Position numbers and translations under genes: made by a program. A stretch of DNA of 64,000 bases from Herbinix sp. (GTDB lineage Bacteria > Bacillota > Clostridia > Lachnospirales > Lachnospiraceae): positions 1-64,000 of the forward strand of contig JARBTJ010000016.1 of the NCBI GenBank assembly GCA_029240245.1. The letters are read 5' to 3'. Shown in pieces: positions 45,147-55,116 of this stretch. The notes below the pieces were generated by a model. It made no database searches, was not told the DNA's origin, and worked only from the letters and a program-made list of their open reading frames with translations. Positions within the stretch are counted from its first letter, which is position 1. Every line of letters starts with the position of its first letter.

Positions 45147-48100
45147 ATGAAAATGGCAAAACGTTTCCTTACACTTTTTCTTACCATAGTTATGGTAGTT
45201 ACCATGAGTACATCGGGTACGGTAACTGCTTTCGCGGCTGCCGGAAATGTGTCGGGAATACAAGTGGAGGGGGAAAATCAGCTGGATTTAATGGCAGGCG
45301 GAATAACAGCGGCATATATTAATTCCAGTGATGCAGATGGCAATGTCATCACAAAAAGTGATACGCAAAAGGGGAGCGAACTTCTTGGGAAAATGACAGA
45401 CGGTAACAACGATACCTTTCCGGACAGCTGGTTAGTTGAACATGAGGGTATCATACTGGATTTTGGGGAAGGACATAAGGCAGCTCTTTTTCAGGTAAAT
45501 ATCCTTGCCAGACAGGATCAATTCGGAGAACGTGTTAACGGTACGGTGATACAGGGCTCCGATAATGGAAGTACCTGGGTGGATATTACGGAAACAGTAA
45601 CCGGAATCGCATCCAAAACCGTGTCGGGATCAGCCATACAATCTCCCTGGGTACAACTGTCCGCTGACAGTTCCAGCGCCCACCGCTATGTAAGAATATG
45701 GAACAGGAATTCTAATTGGTGTATGAATATAGCGGAAATAGAATTTTTTGGATCGCTTGAGAGTACGCAGGAAGACCTGTCAGAAGATGAGGTGGGAGAG
45801 CTTCTTAACATTCCAAGTCTTGCTCCGGCTTTTATCGTGGAAGAGAATCCGGCATCCCGGGTGGAAAATATGTTCGATGACAGTATATCGACCAGCTATG
45901 ACAATACCTGTGATAATGGAATTGTTATGGATTTTGGAAAATATAAATCAATAAGAGTAAATAGTGCCGCATTTATGAGCAGCTTAAATGTGTCAGGCAC
46001 TATTTTATACGGAAGCAATGACGGAAGCAGTTGGGAAGAAGTTACGAAAGAAGCAGAAGCTACAGCCGGCTTACAGATATTGGAAGGCATTCGAAACGGA
46101 AACTATTACCGTTACATAAAGGTGGGGAATAAGAACAGACCATCCGGATGGAGCTTTAAAATACAGGATCTGAAAATATTCGGTGCAGTAAAAAGAAATG
46201 CTCCCATAGCGGAGGATACGTCATCAGAGACGGATATCACAGCAGATATAGGCAGTAATTCAGGATTTATGACCTACCAGAATGATAAAAACGGTGCGGA
46301 CGGCACAAGTCTGTGGACTTCCCTGACAGATGGTAAGATAACCACTTTTGCGGATAAAACCGGGGGAAGCCTTGTAATCGACCTTACCGATAACGGTAGG
46401 GTGAATGCATCGGCTCAAGTGACGGGTATTAATTTTTATGCAAGACATTCCTGGGCTGACAGGCTGGCGGGTTCAAAACTGCTTGGTTCCAATGACGGAA
46501 CCAGCTGGGTGGAGCTTACCGCAGCAGCTACGGCAGTTCCTGTTCTGGGTGTTATTAACGGAGTGGATTACGAAAGCATTAAAGTAGAAGGCTCAGGTAC
46601 CTTTGACCAGCTGATAGCAGCGGCGGCAGCCAACGGCATTGCGGATATCAATGACAGCAACCTTTGGACTCCCTGTTCTCTTTTAAGCCAGGACGGGAAT
46701 GATTACAAATATCTGAAAATCGTAACAGCCTCAACTTATTTAAATATATCGGAAATCAGAATTTTTGGACATTACCGTTATTCCGCATCGGAAGAGAGCA
46801 TCACACCTAAGCTGATGACAAAGAAATCGGATTTTGTTCATCCCGGTATTTTAAATTCCGGTGAAGAACTGGCAACCATGAAAAAATATGCAGTAGGAGC
46901 CGACAGCTGTGAACCCTGGGCTTCTGCGTTTCAAAAGCTGAAAGCGGAGACGGATACCTATTTTGATTCGTCTAATACCAATTATCTGAACCCTAATGAC
47001 CTGTCAATGACACGAATCACCAATCTTACCAGCGGAGGCAGCGGGGAAATGAGAATAAATGCCACCAAGGTATATAACCTGACAATTATGTGGTATATTA
47101 CGGGAGATTCCAAATATGCGGAACTGGCGAAAAGGACTATGCTCTGGTATGGTGACCATTTTGAAGGGCTGGGAAACCTGAAAGCAGCCAACAGCTCGGA
47201 ATGGGTCTTATCAAACGTCAATCTGGCAGTAGGCAGTATCGCGCTTAAATTCTGTTCGGCAGCGGAGATATTACGGCAGTATTACAGCGGTTGGACCAAA
47301 GCGGACACTTATGATTTACTGGAAATGTTCTCAGCTGACGGTGGAGACGGAATCATATGCAGCATGAAGACAATGTTTGAACGTCCTGACAGTATCGCGC
47401 AATATAAGGTGAATAACATGATACATGGGCATGAAATCATGTTAAACTATGGTACCATTGCTTATGCCGTATTTGCAGAGGATGTTGATCTGTATAATAA
47501 GATTGTCACTTCCTATGTTATAAAAGGTGCTGATTATGAGGCGGCCGATGAATGGACAAAGTGGGATGTAAACGGTGCCTACGGCGGCAGCATCTTCTTT
47601 AACGTAAATGAGACAACAGGGCAATATAAGGAAGCCGACCGTGACCAGTCCCATACCCTGGTAGGATTGTTTGGATTAGCGGAGATTGCCCAGATTGCTT
47701 ATTTACAGGGAGATGATACCCTGTATGAATGTGGTAACCGACTGCTGTTAAAAGGTGCGGAATTTCTTTCCGGCTATGCCCTGGGTTATGACCCCGAGCA
47801 GATATATGGCTACCAGGTGACTTATCCGTGGAATGCTCATAACAGGCCATTTTCACCGAGCAATGCCTCCGCAGGTCCCAGCACCTATAACAGGGGGTTT
47901 TTTAACGGGGGTCTCTTTGAATTGGTATACAACCATTACAAATACCACTCTAATGCGACGCCCGGTGAATACAGCAAATTAGAGGAAACGGTAAACAACC
48001 CCATAATCATGCCAGAGCCTCTGGCCCTGGATGTAACCGGTAACGGGACCCTTTTATACTCCAATGAGGACAGGAAGAATGTATATCAAAATCTTCCGGT

Positions 48101-50030
48101 GCCCATGACCAGTCCTGATAAATATACATTGCCGGCGCAGAATAATCTGGCTGTAATCTATGGAAATGCCATAAAGGATAATGATGGAGCCATGACAGTT
48201 CAGGGTAATGCGAATGCTGTTATCTCTTACCCTCAGACAGAGCTTGGAAATAAAGCTGATCCTACAGAAAGTATTTCCATGGTATTGTCCAGTACCACTA
48301 CAGGCTGGGCTGAAATCAGGACTCAGAGCTACAACGGGACGAAATACGGTCAGCCCGCAGATTTCAATGATTCCTACAGCAAGGGGAATACAGGTACGTT
48401 GCTTGCAACCATACAGATACCAGATACCAATGGAAAGACAGTAAATGTGGGAAGTCTTGTTTATACAACCGCAGGAATTAAGGGCGGAGAGGTAATCAAC
48501 TCCCAGAACGGGAATATGCTGTTTGTGGTAATCCACACTGACGGAGCAGGCAGTATATCCTATAAGGAGATACAATTAAGACCCCGGGAAGATGCTGTCA
48601 TAGAACCGGCAGAGACCACCGGACCGGTAGATAAGGCCACAGGTAAAATCAATCTCTCCTATGCATCCTTTGAGTTCGGAATGAATAACGGGCAGCCGGC
48701 AGATACAGGTGCCGGCAATACCGGTGAAAAGCTTTATGACAATGATTTATCCACCTTTGCGAATGTATATGAGGGAAATGGAAACTGGAGCAACGGGGAT
48801 GGATATATCTTACTGGACTTTGGTGAAAAAAGCAGTGTTGCTGTCTCAAAGGCCAAAATGCAGGAGCGTAACGATGACCCTTATTGTGTGGGAAGAATCG
48901 CCGGAACTTATCTTCTTGGCTCCAACGATAAGAGTAACTGGACAATAATTACTGCAAAGCTTGGAAATAATACTGCGGCGGAGCAGGAAACCACGGCACT
49001 GGAGGGCCAGAGTACCAACTATTATCGTTATTTCAAATTAATGAATGACAATAAAGGCTGGACCGGAAATGTTGCGGAATTGAAGCTTTATGGGGATTAC
49101 AAAACCTCGGATACAAATGTGAAGGAATCCGATGCAACCCTGGTGTCTTTGAATTATATATTAAACGGGATAAGCTACCCGGTAACGGGCTTTACGCCTC
49201 AAGTGAATACCTACTTGGTGTCTCTGCCGGCAGGGACGGCGGAGGGTGCCGGTATAGAGCTGCAGGGAACAGCAAATTCCTTAAAAGCCTCCATTACAAC
49301 CAACGGTACTGTAATTTCGGAGGGAAAGGCGGCGATAAGGCTTAAGGTTACGGCAGAGGACGCCACGGTAAAATCCTACAGGGTTATCTTTAGTATTGAT
49401 AAAGCGGCTCCTCCCATACCCGGAACCGGCACAAGCCCGGCAGAAGGTGGAGCCGGTACAATCCCGTCAGGAGAAGATACGGTCAAACAGGAAGAAAAAC
49501 AGTTACTGGATGAAATAACAGTGACAACCCAAAATACACTTTTCATTGGAGGAACTACGGGAGATACGTTCATACTGAAGGTTTCTCTTCCGAAAAAGCT
49601 TATTGTCGCAGGAAGCACCTTCACCTCCGGTAATAAAGGATGTGTCAGGGTGGACGAAAGCGGAAGGCTTAGGGCAGTTAAAGAAGGAGTTGCCGTAATA
49701 ACAACAAAAATCACCTTAAAGGACGGTGTATATAAGGAATTTACCACCGTTGTTACGGTAAAGAAAGCCTTTGTGAAATTTACCGAATATACCTCTGATC
49801 TAAAGATGGGCAAATCCTACATCTTTAAGGTTTCGACCGGAGGGTATAGGAAATCGGATCTGGAGTATGTCACAATCAGAAGGGGAGTGGCGGTTGTAGG
49901 ACGGAACAAGGGGAAAACTTCCGTACGTGTATATGCTAAAAGTGCAGGTTCTGACTATGTAGTGGTGAAGGCTTATGGAACCGGTGGGAAATATGTTACC
50001 AAAAAGATAAAAGTAAATATCAAAAAATAA
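45147..50030 (+). CDS. Secreted multi-domain alginate-lyase-like protein with discoidin and Ig-like modules
   Basis: A 1627-residue exported protein. Signal peptide 1-30 (ends TAFA). Approximate domains: discoidin/F5-8 C-like modules at 52-203, 225-350 and 368-546 (each with D-G-T-F or S-Y near the start and an I-x-E-I-x-F-G end); an alpha-toroid alginate-lyase-like domain at 555-950 (SDFVHPGILNSGEELATMKK, YNLTIMWYITGDSKYAELAK); a beta module at 955-1150; a fourth discoidin module at 1165-1322; a cadherin-like sandwich at 1329-1418; a Gly/Pro linker; two Ig-like modules at 1452-1627. No LPXTG or SLH anchor is visible. It should bind and cleave an acidic glycan outside the cell. AAGGAGGTAAAAA precedes the ATG. 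Confidence 0.88.
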   Translation: MKMAKRFLTLFLTIVMVVTMSTSGTVTAFAAAGNVSGIQVEGENQLDLMAGGITAAYINSSDADGNVITKSDTQKGSELLGKMTDGNNDTFPDSWLVEHEGIILDFGEGHKAALFQVNILARQDQFGERVNGTVIQGSDNGSTWVDITETVTGIASKTVSGSAIQSPWVQLSADSSSAHRYVRIWNRNSNWCMNIAEIEFFGSLESTQEDLSEDEVGELLNIPSLAPAFIVEENPASRVENMFDDSISTSYDNTCDNGIVMDFGKYKSIRVNSAAFMSSLNVSGTILYGSNDGSSWEEVTKEAEATAGLQILEGIRNGNYYRYIKVGNKNRPSGWSFKIQDLKIFGAVKRNAPIAEDTSSETDITADIGSNSGFMTYQNDKNGADGTSLWTSLTDGKITTFADKTGGSLVIDLTDNGRVNASAQVTGINFYARHSWADRLAGSKLLGSNDGTSWVELTAAATAVPVLGVINGVDYESIKVEGSGTFDQLIAAAAANGIADINDSNLWTPCSLLSQDGNDYKYLKIVTASTYLNISEIRIFGHYRYSASEESITPKLMTKKSDFVHPGILNSGEELATMKKYAVGADSCEPWASAFQKLKAETDTYFDSSNTNYLNPNDLSMTRITNLTSGGSGEMRINATKVYNLTIMWYITGDSKYAELAKRTMLWYGDHFEGLGNLKAANSSEWVLSNVNLAVGSIALKFCSAAEILRQYYSGWTKADTYDLLEMFSADGGDGIICSMKTMFERPDSIAQYKVNNMIHGHEIMLNYGTIAYAVFAEDVDLYNKIVTSYVIKGADYEAADEWTKWDVNGAYGGSIFFNVNETTGQYKEADRDQSHTLVGLFGLAEIAQIAYLQGDDTLYECGNRLLLKGAEFLSGYALGYDPEQIYGYQVTYPWNAHNRPFSPSNASAGPSTYNRGFFNGGLFELVYNHYKYHSNATPGEYSKLEETVNNPIIMPEPLALDVTGNGTLLYSNEDRKNVYQNLPVPMTSPDKYTLPAQNNLAVIYGNAIKDNDGAMTVQGNANAVISYPQTELGNKADPTESISMVLSSTTTGWAEIRTQSYNGTKYGQPADFNDSYSKGNTGTLLATIQIPDTNGKTVNVGSLVYTTAGIKGGEVINSQNGNMLFVVIHTDGAGSISYKEIQLRPREDAVIEPAETTGPVDKATGKINLSYASFEFGMNNGQPADTGAGNTGEKLYDNDLSTFANVYEGNGNWSNGDGYILLDFGEKSSVAVSKAKMQERNDDPYCVGRIAGTYLLGSNDKSNWTIITAKLGNNTAAEQETTALEGQSTNYYRYFKLMNDNKGWTGNVAELKLYGDYKTSDTNVKESDATLVSLNYILNGISYPVTGFTPQVNTYLVSLPAGTAEGAGIELQGTANSLKASITTNGTVISEGKAAIRLKVTAEDATVKSYRVIFSIDKAAPPIPGTGTSPAEGGAGTIPSGEDTVKQEEKQLLDEITVTTQNTLFIGGTTGDTFILKVSLPKKLIVAGSTFTSGNKGCVRVDESGRLRAVKEGVAVITTKITLKDGVYKEFTTVVTVKKAFVKFTEYTSDLKMGKSYIFKVSTGGYRKSDLEYVTIRRGVAVVGRNKGKTSVRVYAKSAGSDYVVVKAYGTGGKYVTKKIKVNIKK

Positions 50031-50087
50031 TGGTTCAGCTATAATAAGACAGCTCCGGGAAGGGATAGCAGACAGAGGAATCATTTA

Positions 50088-50140
50088 CAGGAAGGCTGGA
50101 AAAGATTATGAGAGCTTCTCATAGGTGTCCGGCCTTCCTA
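50088..50140 (+). terminator. Hairpin after the secreted lyase gene
   Basis: AGGAAGGCTGG (50089-50099) pairs with CCGGCCTTCCT (50129-50139, one wobble); no T-run, moderate support. Confidence 0.5.
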
Positions 50141-50262
50141 GTACTGCATTGCGTTTGATACTTGTATCACCGGTTTTTTAATAAGAGTTGTTGATTTCAA
50201 GTCCTAAGTATTTTATGATAGAATCAGAAAAAGAATGCAGTTGGAGGACAGGAGAAGAGTGT

Positions 50263-51549
50263 ATGAAAAAAATATATTTCGTAATAATCATTTTGCTAGG
50301 CGTCGGATTAACGGGCTGTAACCGGCTGCAGGGGAAAAAGGATTATCAAAATATAAATTATGACGGGTCCTCTGAGAAAACAGAGATAATACTTACCTTT
50401 ACCGGAGGAGACATGGCATGGAATAAAACAATGGATACCGTGGTCAGAGGCTTTCATAAAATATATCCGGATATCACGGTGAGCTGCTCAAACGGAACGT
50501 CCGGTTTGGGGCTGTACAACGATTTTCTAAAGAAGCAGGATGCCGTTGGAGAATTGGGGGATATTGTTGAAATAAGCGATGCAAAGCAATTTGCCACAAA
50601 TGGAAGAATTGTTCCCCTGCCCAAGGAACTTACAGCCCTGACAAAATATAATTACAGTTATGATGGCTCAATTTATGCGATTGCAACAAAAATAACCACT
50701 CAGGGTATTGTTTATAACAAAAAAATATTCCGTCAGCTCGGGTTGTCGGAACCGAAAACTTATTCCGAATTTTTAGCACTGTGTGACACGATTAAAAAAT
50801 ACCGGCTTATTCCGATTGCTGCAGGAGGAAAAGATTTATGGCATATGGCATTTTGGATTAACCATTTTTTCAGACAGGATGTACTGTTTCACAATCCCGG
50901 TTGGCTGGAAGAAAAGAATGAAGGGAGGGTTGCCTGGGTGGACAAGGAACCGGGAAATATGTTGAAGCATATCGCAGAGCTGTTTCAAACAGGCTATGTG
51001 CAGTCGGATTTCATGCAGGTTTCGGACAGCCTTGCTATTTCGGAAATTGCTAACGGACAGGCTGTTATGCTTTACTCCGGCCCCTGGGTATTTGACCAGC
51101 TGCTGAATCTCAATCCGGATATGGAACCCGGCTGGTTTTTCCTTCCTGACGAGAGTGGGAACAGCATGGTTTTTGATGATACCTCTTCTGGGTGGTCCAT
51201 CACAGCGGAATGCAAAGAGGACAAAAAGAAATATGAGGCGGCAGTTTTGTTCCTGAAGTATTTTTACAGTGAACCTGTCTACACGAATGTCTGCCAGACA
51301 ATGAATTCGATGCCTGCGGTGCAGGAAGAAATTGAATATAGCATGGTTCCCATACAAAAGAAAGTTCTGGAGGACTTTGAAGCATCACAGCATACAACGG
51401 CCATTCAAATAGGTGATGAGGAAACCCCGGAGGTTTTCCGTAATTATATGTATAGGCTGGTTCAAGAATTAATTGCCGGAAAATATGAGGTAAAGGAAGT
51501 ACAGCAGCTTCTGGATGAAAAGTGGGATGAAAAAACAGATGAAGATTAA
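50263..51549 (+). CDS. Extracellular solute-binding lipoprotein linked to the YesMN sensor
   Basis: A 428-residue family-1 solute-binding protein. MKKIYFVIIILLGVGLTGCN is a lipoprotein signal with lipobox LTGC (Cys19). The body shows LTFTGGDMAWNKTMDTVVRG, NGTSGLG, YDGSIYAIATKITTQGIVYN (hinge) and LYSGPWVFDQL typical of sugar binding proteins. The start at 50263 follows GGAGAAGAGTGT; an upstream frame lacks a signal peptide. Its stop overlaps the kinase start region, and no permease is in this operon, so it probably presents sugar to the YesM sensor rather than to the importer, as in three-component systems. That role is inferred. Confidence 0.88.
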   Translation: MKKIYFVIIILLGVGLTGCNRLQGKKDYQNINYDGSSEKTEIILTFTGGDMAWNKTMDTVVRGFHKIYPDITVSCSNGTSGLGLYNDFLKKQDAVGELGDIVEISDAKQFATNGRIVPLPKELTALTKYNYSYDGSIYAIATKITTQGIVYNKKIFRQLGLSEPKTYSEFLALCDTIKKYRLIPIAAGGKDLWHMAFWINHFFRQDVLFHNPGWLEEKNEGRVAWVDKEPGNMLKHIAELFQTGYVQSDFMQVSDSLAISEIANGQAVMLYSGPWVFDQLLNLNPDMEPGWFFLPDESGNSMVFDDTSSGWSITAECKEDKKKYEAAVLFLKYFYSEPVYTNVCQTMNSMPAVQEEIEYSMVPIQKKVLEDFEASQHTTAIQIGDEETPEVFRNYMYRLVQELIAGKYEVKEVQQLLDEKWDEKTDED

Positions 51550-53392
51550 GCTGAAAAGAAAAGATAAGCCCAGTCGAAGAAAAAGAAGCATGTTCTTGCA
51601 TCTGACCATTATATTTATGCTGGTTGGGCTGCTTCCGCTGGTGGCTATAGGAAGCCTTTTTGTGGAAAGGTATTCTGGAAATATGCGGGAAATCGTCATA
51701 GACAATGCCTTTTCCAAGGCAAATTTTATGAGCCGGAGTATAGAAGAAATCATTAGCAGGCTGGATGAAAAGCTCAAATATCTTTATGATTACAATGCGG
51801 AGGATTATACCTCTTTCTATAAGATATTGGAGGATAAGAGCCTGAACAGCGGGCAGCTGGCGGTTAAGATAGAGAGTATCCTCATCATTATACTGTATAT
51901 GGATAATGACATTGAGGGGGTGCGGTTCATTGATGGTAATAATAAGCTTTACAGCGTTTACAGAGATCCTACCAAAAACATATATGGTAAAATTATGCTT
52001 AGTGACAGGCTGACGGGAACCAATACTGCAGATTATAAGAAGCAATATCTGCTGCCAACTATAAAAGAGAATCGATACTATTACCCGTCGGAGCAATATA
52101 TATTCACCTCTGCCAGGTATTATATGGACACTGCTACAGTTGCCTCTGCCAACAATAAGCCCATGGGAACTTTGTATTTGGATGTGAACATTAACAAACT
52201 GAAAAAGGTGGTTGATGATATCCAGCTATATGAAAAAAGCAATGTGTATATTGTGGATAAGAATACAGGAAGATATATCTACAGCCCTGATGAAAACGAT
52301 TATTCGAAAGCCTTTGGGGATAAGAAAGTTCTGATGCAATTGGCAGCAAACCGCTACAAACAGGAAAAGGACTATATCCTCACAGGGCAGGAGATAGATG
52401 GAAGCAGCTGGTTAATCGTGACCAGAATCTATAACCAGGATATCCTAAGGCTCTATAAGGAGAATGTAACCTATTTCTCTGTAATTTTGATTGGAGCCTG
52501 TGTCCTGTTAATTATCATAAACCTGCTGTCCTCCAGAAAGATAAGCCTGCCGGCAAGAGAGTTAAAAAGTGCTATGGTGGAGATAGAACGGGGCAATCTG
52601 GACACCCGTGTAAACCTGTCCAGCCAGGATGAAATGGGATATCTGGCAGAGGGACTCAATCATATGGTGGAAAATCTGCAAAAATATATCAGCAAGGTAT
52701 ATGTGGCGGAGCTAAGGCAGAGAGAAGCCCAGCTAAATGCCTTGAGGACACAGATAAGCCCCCATTATCTCTACAACACTCTGGATGTTATTCGCATGAC
52801 GGCAATTTCCAATAATGACGGGAAAACAGCCTCCATGCTGGACAGCCTTTCCGGCCAGCTTCGGTATGTAATCGGTCAGAGCAGCGACAGGGTAGCACTG
52901 CGCAGGGAGCTGGAGAATATCAGGGAATACTTTGTAATCGTAAAAATCAGATATGAGGATAAATTGGAGCTTGATATTGATGTGAACAAGGAGGAGCTGG
53001 ATCTGTATGTTATGAAGCTTTTGCTGCAGCCGGTGGTGGAAAATGCCGTAAAGCACGGGTTTAAAAATAAAAGGGAGAAGGGCAGAATCAGCATCAGGAT
53101 TAACAGAAGAGAGGACTGCCTTGAAATCACGGTTATGGATGACGGAGTGGGTATGTCAGCGGATAAGCTTCGGCAGTTAAACGACCTTTTGGGCAGAGAG
53201 GAAATCGGACTTAAGACAGAGGACGGCTGGCTGAGCGTCGGAGTAAAAAATGTATATGACCGGATTAAGAAATATTATGGTGAGGAGTATGGGTTTGAGA
53301 TAACCAGCTGTGAAAGTCTGGGTACCATAGTAAAGTTCAGGCTGCCGGTGCTTGAGCAGGCGGAAGAAAGTGAGGCGGAAAAGAATGTTTGA
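51539..53392 (+). CDS. YesM-type sensor histidine kinase
   Basis: A kinase of about 617 residues from ATG 51539 (51515 and 51527 also possible; no strong ribosome site, translation probably coupled to the overlapping binding-protein gene). Helix 1 near 20-42, a dCache-like extracellular domain to about 310, helix 2 VTYFSVILIGACVLLIIINL, HAMP (LKSAMVEIERGNLDTRV), then the His_kinase domain with QISPHYLYNTLDVI where the His (about 409) is phosphorylated, and an ATPase part with LLLQPVVENAVKHGF and DDGVGM. It phosphorylates the YesN regulator. Long sensor domain could contact the binding protein. Confidence 0.9.
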   Translation: MKIKLKRKDKPSRRKRSMFLHLTIIFMLVGLLPLVAIGSLFVERYSGNMREIVIDNAFSKANFMSRSIEEIISRLDEKLKYLYDYNAEDYTSFYKILEDKSLNSGQLAVKIESILIIILYMDNDIEGVRFIDGNNKLYSVYRDPTKNIYGKIMLSDRLTGTNTADYKKQYLLPTIKENRYYYPSEQYIFTSARYYMDTATVASANNKPMGTLYLDVNINKLKKVVDDIQLYEKSNVYIVDKNTGRYIYSPDENDYSKAFGDKKVLMQLAANRYKQEKDYILTGQEIDGSSWLIVTRIYNQDILRLYKENVTYFSVILIGACVLLIIINLLSSRKISLPARELKSAMVEIERGNLDTRVNLSSQDEMGYLAEGLNHMVENLQKYISKVYVAELRQREAQLNALRTQISPHYLYNTLDVIRMTAISNNDGKTASMLDSLSGQLRYVIGQSSDRVALRRELENIREYFVIVKIRYEDKLELDIDVNKEELDLYVMKLLLQPVVENAVKHGFKNKREKGRISIRINRREDCLEITVMDDGVGMSADKLRQLNDLLGREEIGLKTEDGWLSVGVKNVYDRIKKYYGEEYGFEITSCESLGTIVKFRLPVLEQAEESEAEKNV

Positions 53393-54965
53393 CATAATAA
53401 TAGCGGATGATGAACCGGTTCTTGCCAATGGACTGCAAAAGCTGATCGATTGGGAGGAGCTGGGGTGCAATATTGTCGGAACTGCCTATAACGGTGCGGA
53501 AGCCCTGGAGCTGCTCCTTGCCACAGAACCGGATATAGCGGTGCTTGATATATGCATGCCGGAAATGACCGGTATTGAGTTGATTAAGCGGATTAATAAG
53601 GACCATTTAAAAACCAGGGTAATCTTTATCAGCGGATACCAGGACTTTTTCTATGCCCAGGAGGCGGTAAACCAGGGAGCTCTTGAATACCTGCTGAAGC
53701 CTGTTAAAAAATCGGGACTGGAGCAGGCCATTAAGAAGGCACAGATTCTGATATCGAAGCAGAATCCCATGAGTCTTATGGAGGGCACCAGGAACGAGCT
53801 CCAGGAAATGTTTGGGGACATCAACCGTTATGAGGAATATGCGGAGGGAGATTTGTACGAGAGGTTTACCCGCCTTGGTTTAGAAGTAGAAGACCGGCGG
53901 TTTATCTGCATTTGCTACGCCATTTCGGATAAGGACAGGGAAATAGCAGCAGGCAGCCAGTATGACAGGTACGAGCTGATTCGTTTTTCAGTATATAACA
54001 GAATACAGGACTATTTTGCGGAGCATAAAAAGGGTTTCGTGGTAAAGAGGGATGATGAGTGCTGCAGTATAATGATTCTCCTGACACAAAAGGAGGGGGA
54101 ATGTATTACGAGAGATTATGTAACCCCTTTTGTAGGTATGGTTGAAAGAGAATATGGAATGGAACTATTTGCCGGAGTTGGTGATGTGGTTCAAAAAATA
54201 ACTGACATGAAATATGCTTATAAAACAGCTAAATTCTCTTTTGAAATGCGATTTTTTGAAGAAAAGCCTCTAATCATATACAGGGATATAAACAGGGATT
54301 ACTCTAAATCCTTTGAGGATTATCAGGAAGCTTATGATGCAGCAGCGAAAAAAATTCTATTGGCAAACCGGGATATAGAAAAAGAATTGGGGTATTGCCT
54401 TGACATGATAGAAAGCCTTCATTACGGCAACCGATACGCTGCCTTAAACCGCTGTTTTTCCTTCTCAGTGAATCTACTGCAGCTGCTGGAGGAGTATCAG
54501 CTGCTGGAGACATCCTGCAGAGAACGGGAGGATGAATTCTTAAACCGGTTGAGGGGACTAACCAGCTATTATGCGGTAAGGAAAGAGTTTGTTGCCCATT
54601 ATATGGAGCTGGCGAAAAGCATTTCGGAAAAGTCGGGGAATAAGGATAAGCATGTGGTCACTGGCATAAAGGATTATATTCAGAAAAATTATGCGGAGAA
54701 TATTACCCTGGCCCTGCTGGCAAAGGAGTTTTACATGAATTCCTTTTATTTCAGCGCTTTTTTTAAAAAAGAAACCGGCAAGAACTTCAAGGACTACCTG
54801 ACAGATGTCCGGATGAAGGAGGCCGTGAAGCTGTTGCAAAGGACGGATTTAAAGACTTATGAAGTTGCGGAAAAAGTGGGCTATAACAATGTACGACAGT
54901 TCAGTGACAAGTTCAAGGAGCTCTACCGGGTAAGCCCTGCCGAATATAAAAAGGGCAGACAGTAA
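53385..54965 (+). CDS. YesN-type response regulator with AraC DNA-binding domain
   Basis: A 526-residue regulator. Receiver domain 1-120 with ADDE, Asp55 in AVLDICMPEM and KPVKK; a middle region of about 270 residues of the GGDEF-unrelated YesN type; and an AraC/XylS double helix-turn-helix at the C-terminus (NITLALLAKEFYMNSFYFSA, then YEVAEKVGYNNVRQFSDKFK and YRVSPAEYKKG). The ATG at 53385 overlaps the kinase stop (ATGTTTGA), with GAGGCGGAAAAG upstream. It should activate the importer and catabolic genes downstream, and possibly the secreted lyase. Confidence 0.92.
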   Translation: MFDIIIADDEPVLANGLQKLIDWEELGCNIVGTAYNGAEALELLLATEPDIAVLDICMPEMTGIELIKRINKDHLKTRVIFISGYQDFFYAQEAVNQGALEYLLKPVKKSGLEQAIKKAQILISKQNPMSLMEGTRNELQEMFGDINRYEEYAEGDLYERFTRLGLEVEDRRFICICYAISDKDREIAAGSQYDRYELIRFSVYNRIQDYFAEHKKGFVVKRDDECCSIMILLTQKEGECITRDYVTPFVGMVEREYGMELFAGVGDVVQKITDMKYAYKTAKFSFEMRFFEEKPLIIYRDINRDYSKSFEDYQEAYDAAAKKILLANRDIEKELGYCLDMIESLHYGNRYAALNRCFSFSVNLLQLLEEYQLLETSCREREDEFLNRLRGLTSYYAVRKEFVAHYMELAKSISEKSGNKDKHVVTGIKDYIQKNYAENITLALLAKEFYMNSFYFSAFFKKETGKNFKDYLTDVRMKEAVKLLQRTDLKTYEVAEKVGYNNVRQFSDKFKELYRVSPAEYKKGRQ

Positions 54966-54998
54966 TAAGAAACTTCTAAAATTACCTTCTTAAAAAAC

Positions 54999-55054
54999 AC
55001 CACATTATGCTTAAAAAACTGAGTTTATAGGTTGAGCATAATGTGGTATTTTTA
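54999..55054 (+). terminator. Terminator after YesN
   Basis: ACCACATTATGCT (54999-55011) pairs exactly with AGCATAATGTGGT (55035-55047), followed by ATTTTTATT. Confidence 0.8.
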
Positions 55055-55116
55055 TTATACAAACACACACAATCTGCATAAACTTGAGGCAAACTGGGAA
55101 AGGCATGGATACTGGT

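Noticed and set aside
45116-45322. 68-codon frame starting just before the secreted lyase
   Set aside because: Overlaps the lyase signal peptide in another frame; the AGGAGG signal belongs to the ATG at 45147.
51200-52096. Reverse frame of 298 codons
   Set aside because: Opposite the binding protein and YesM genes, no start signal, no recognisable domain.
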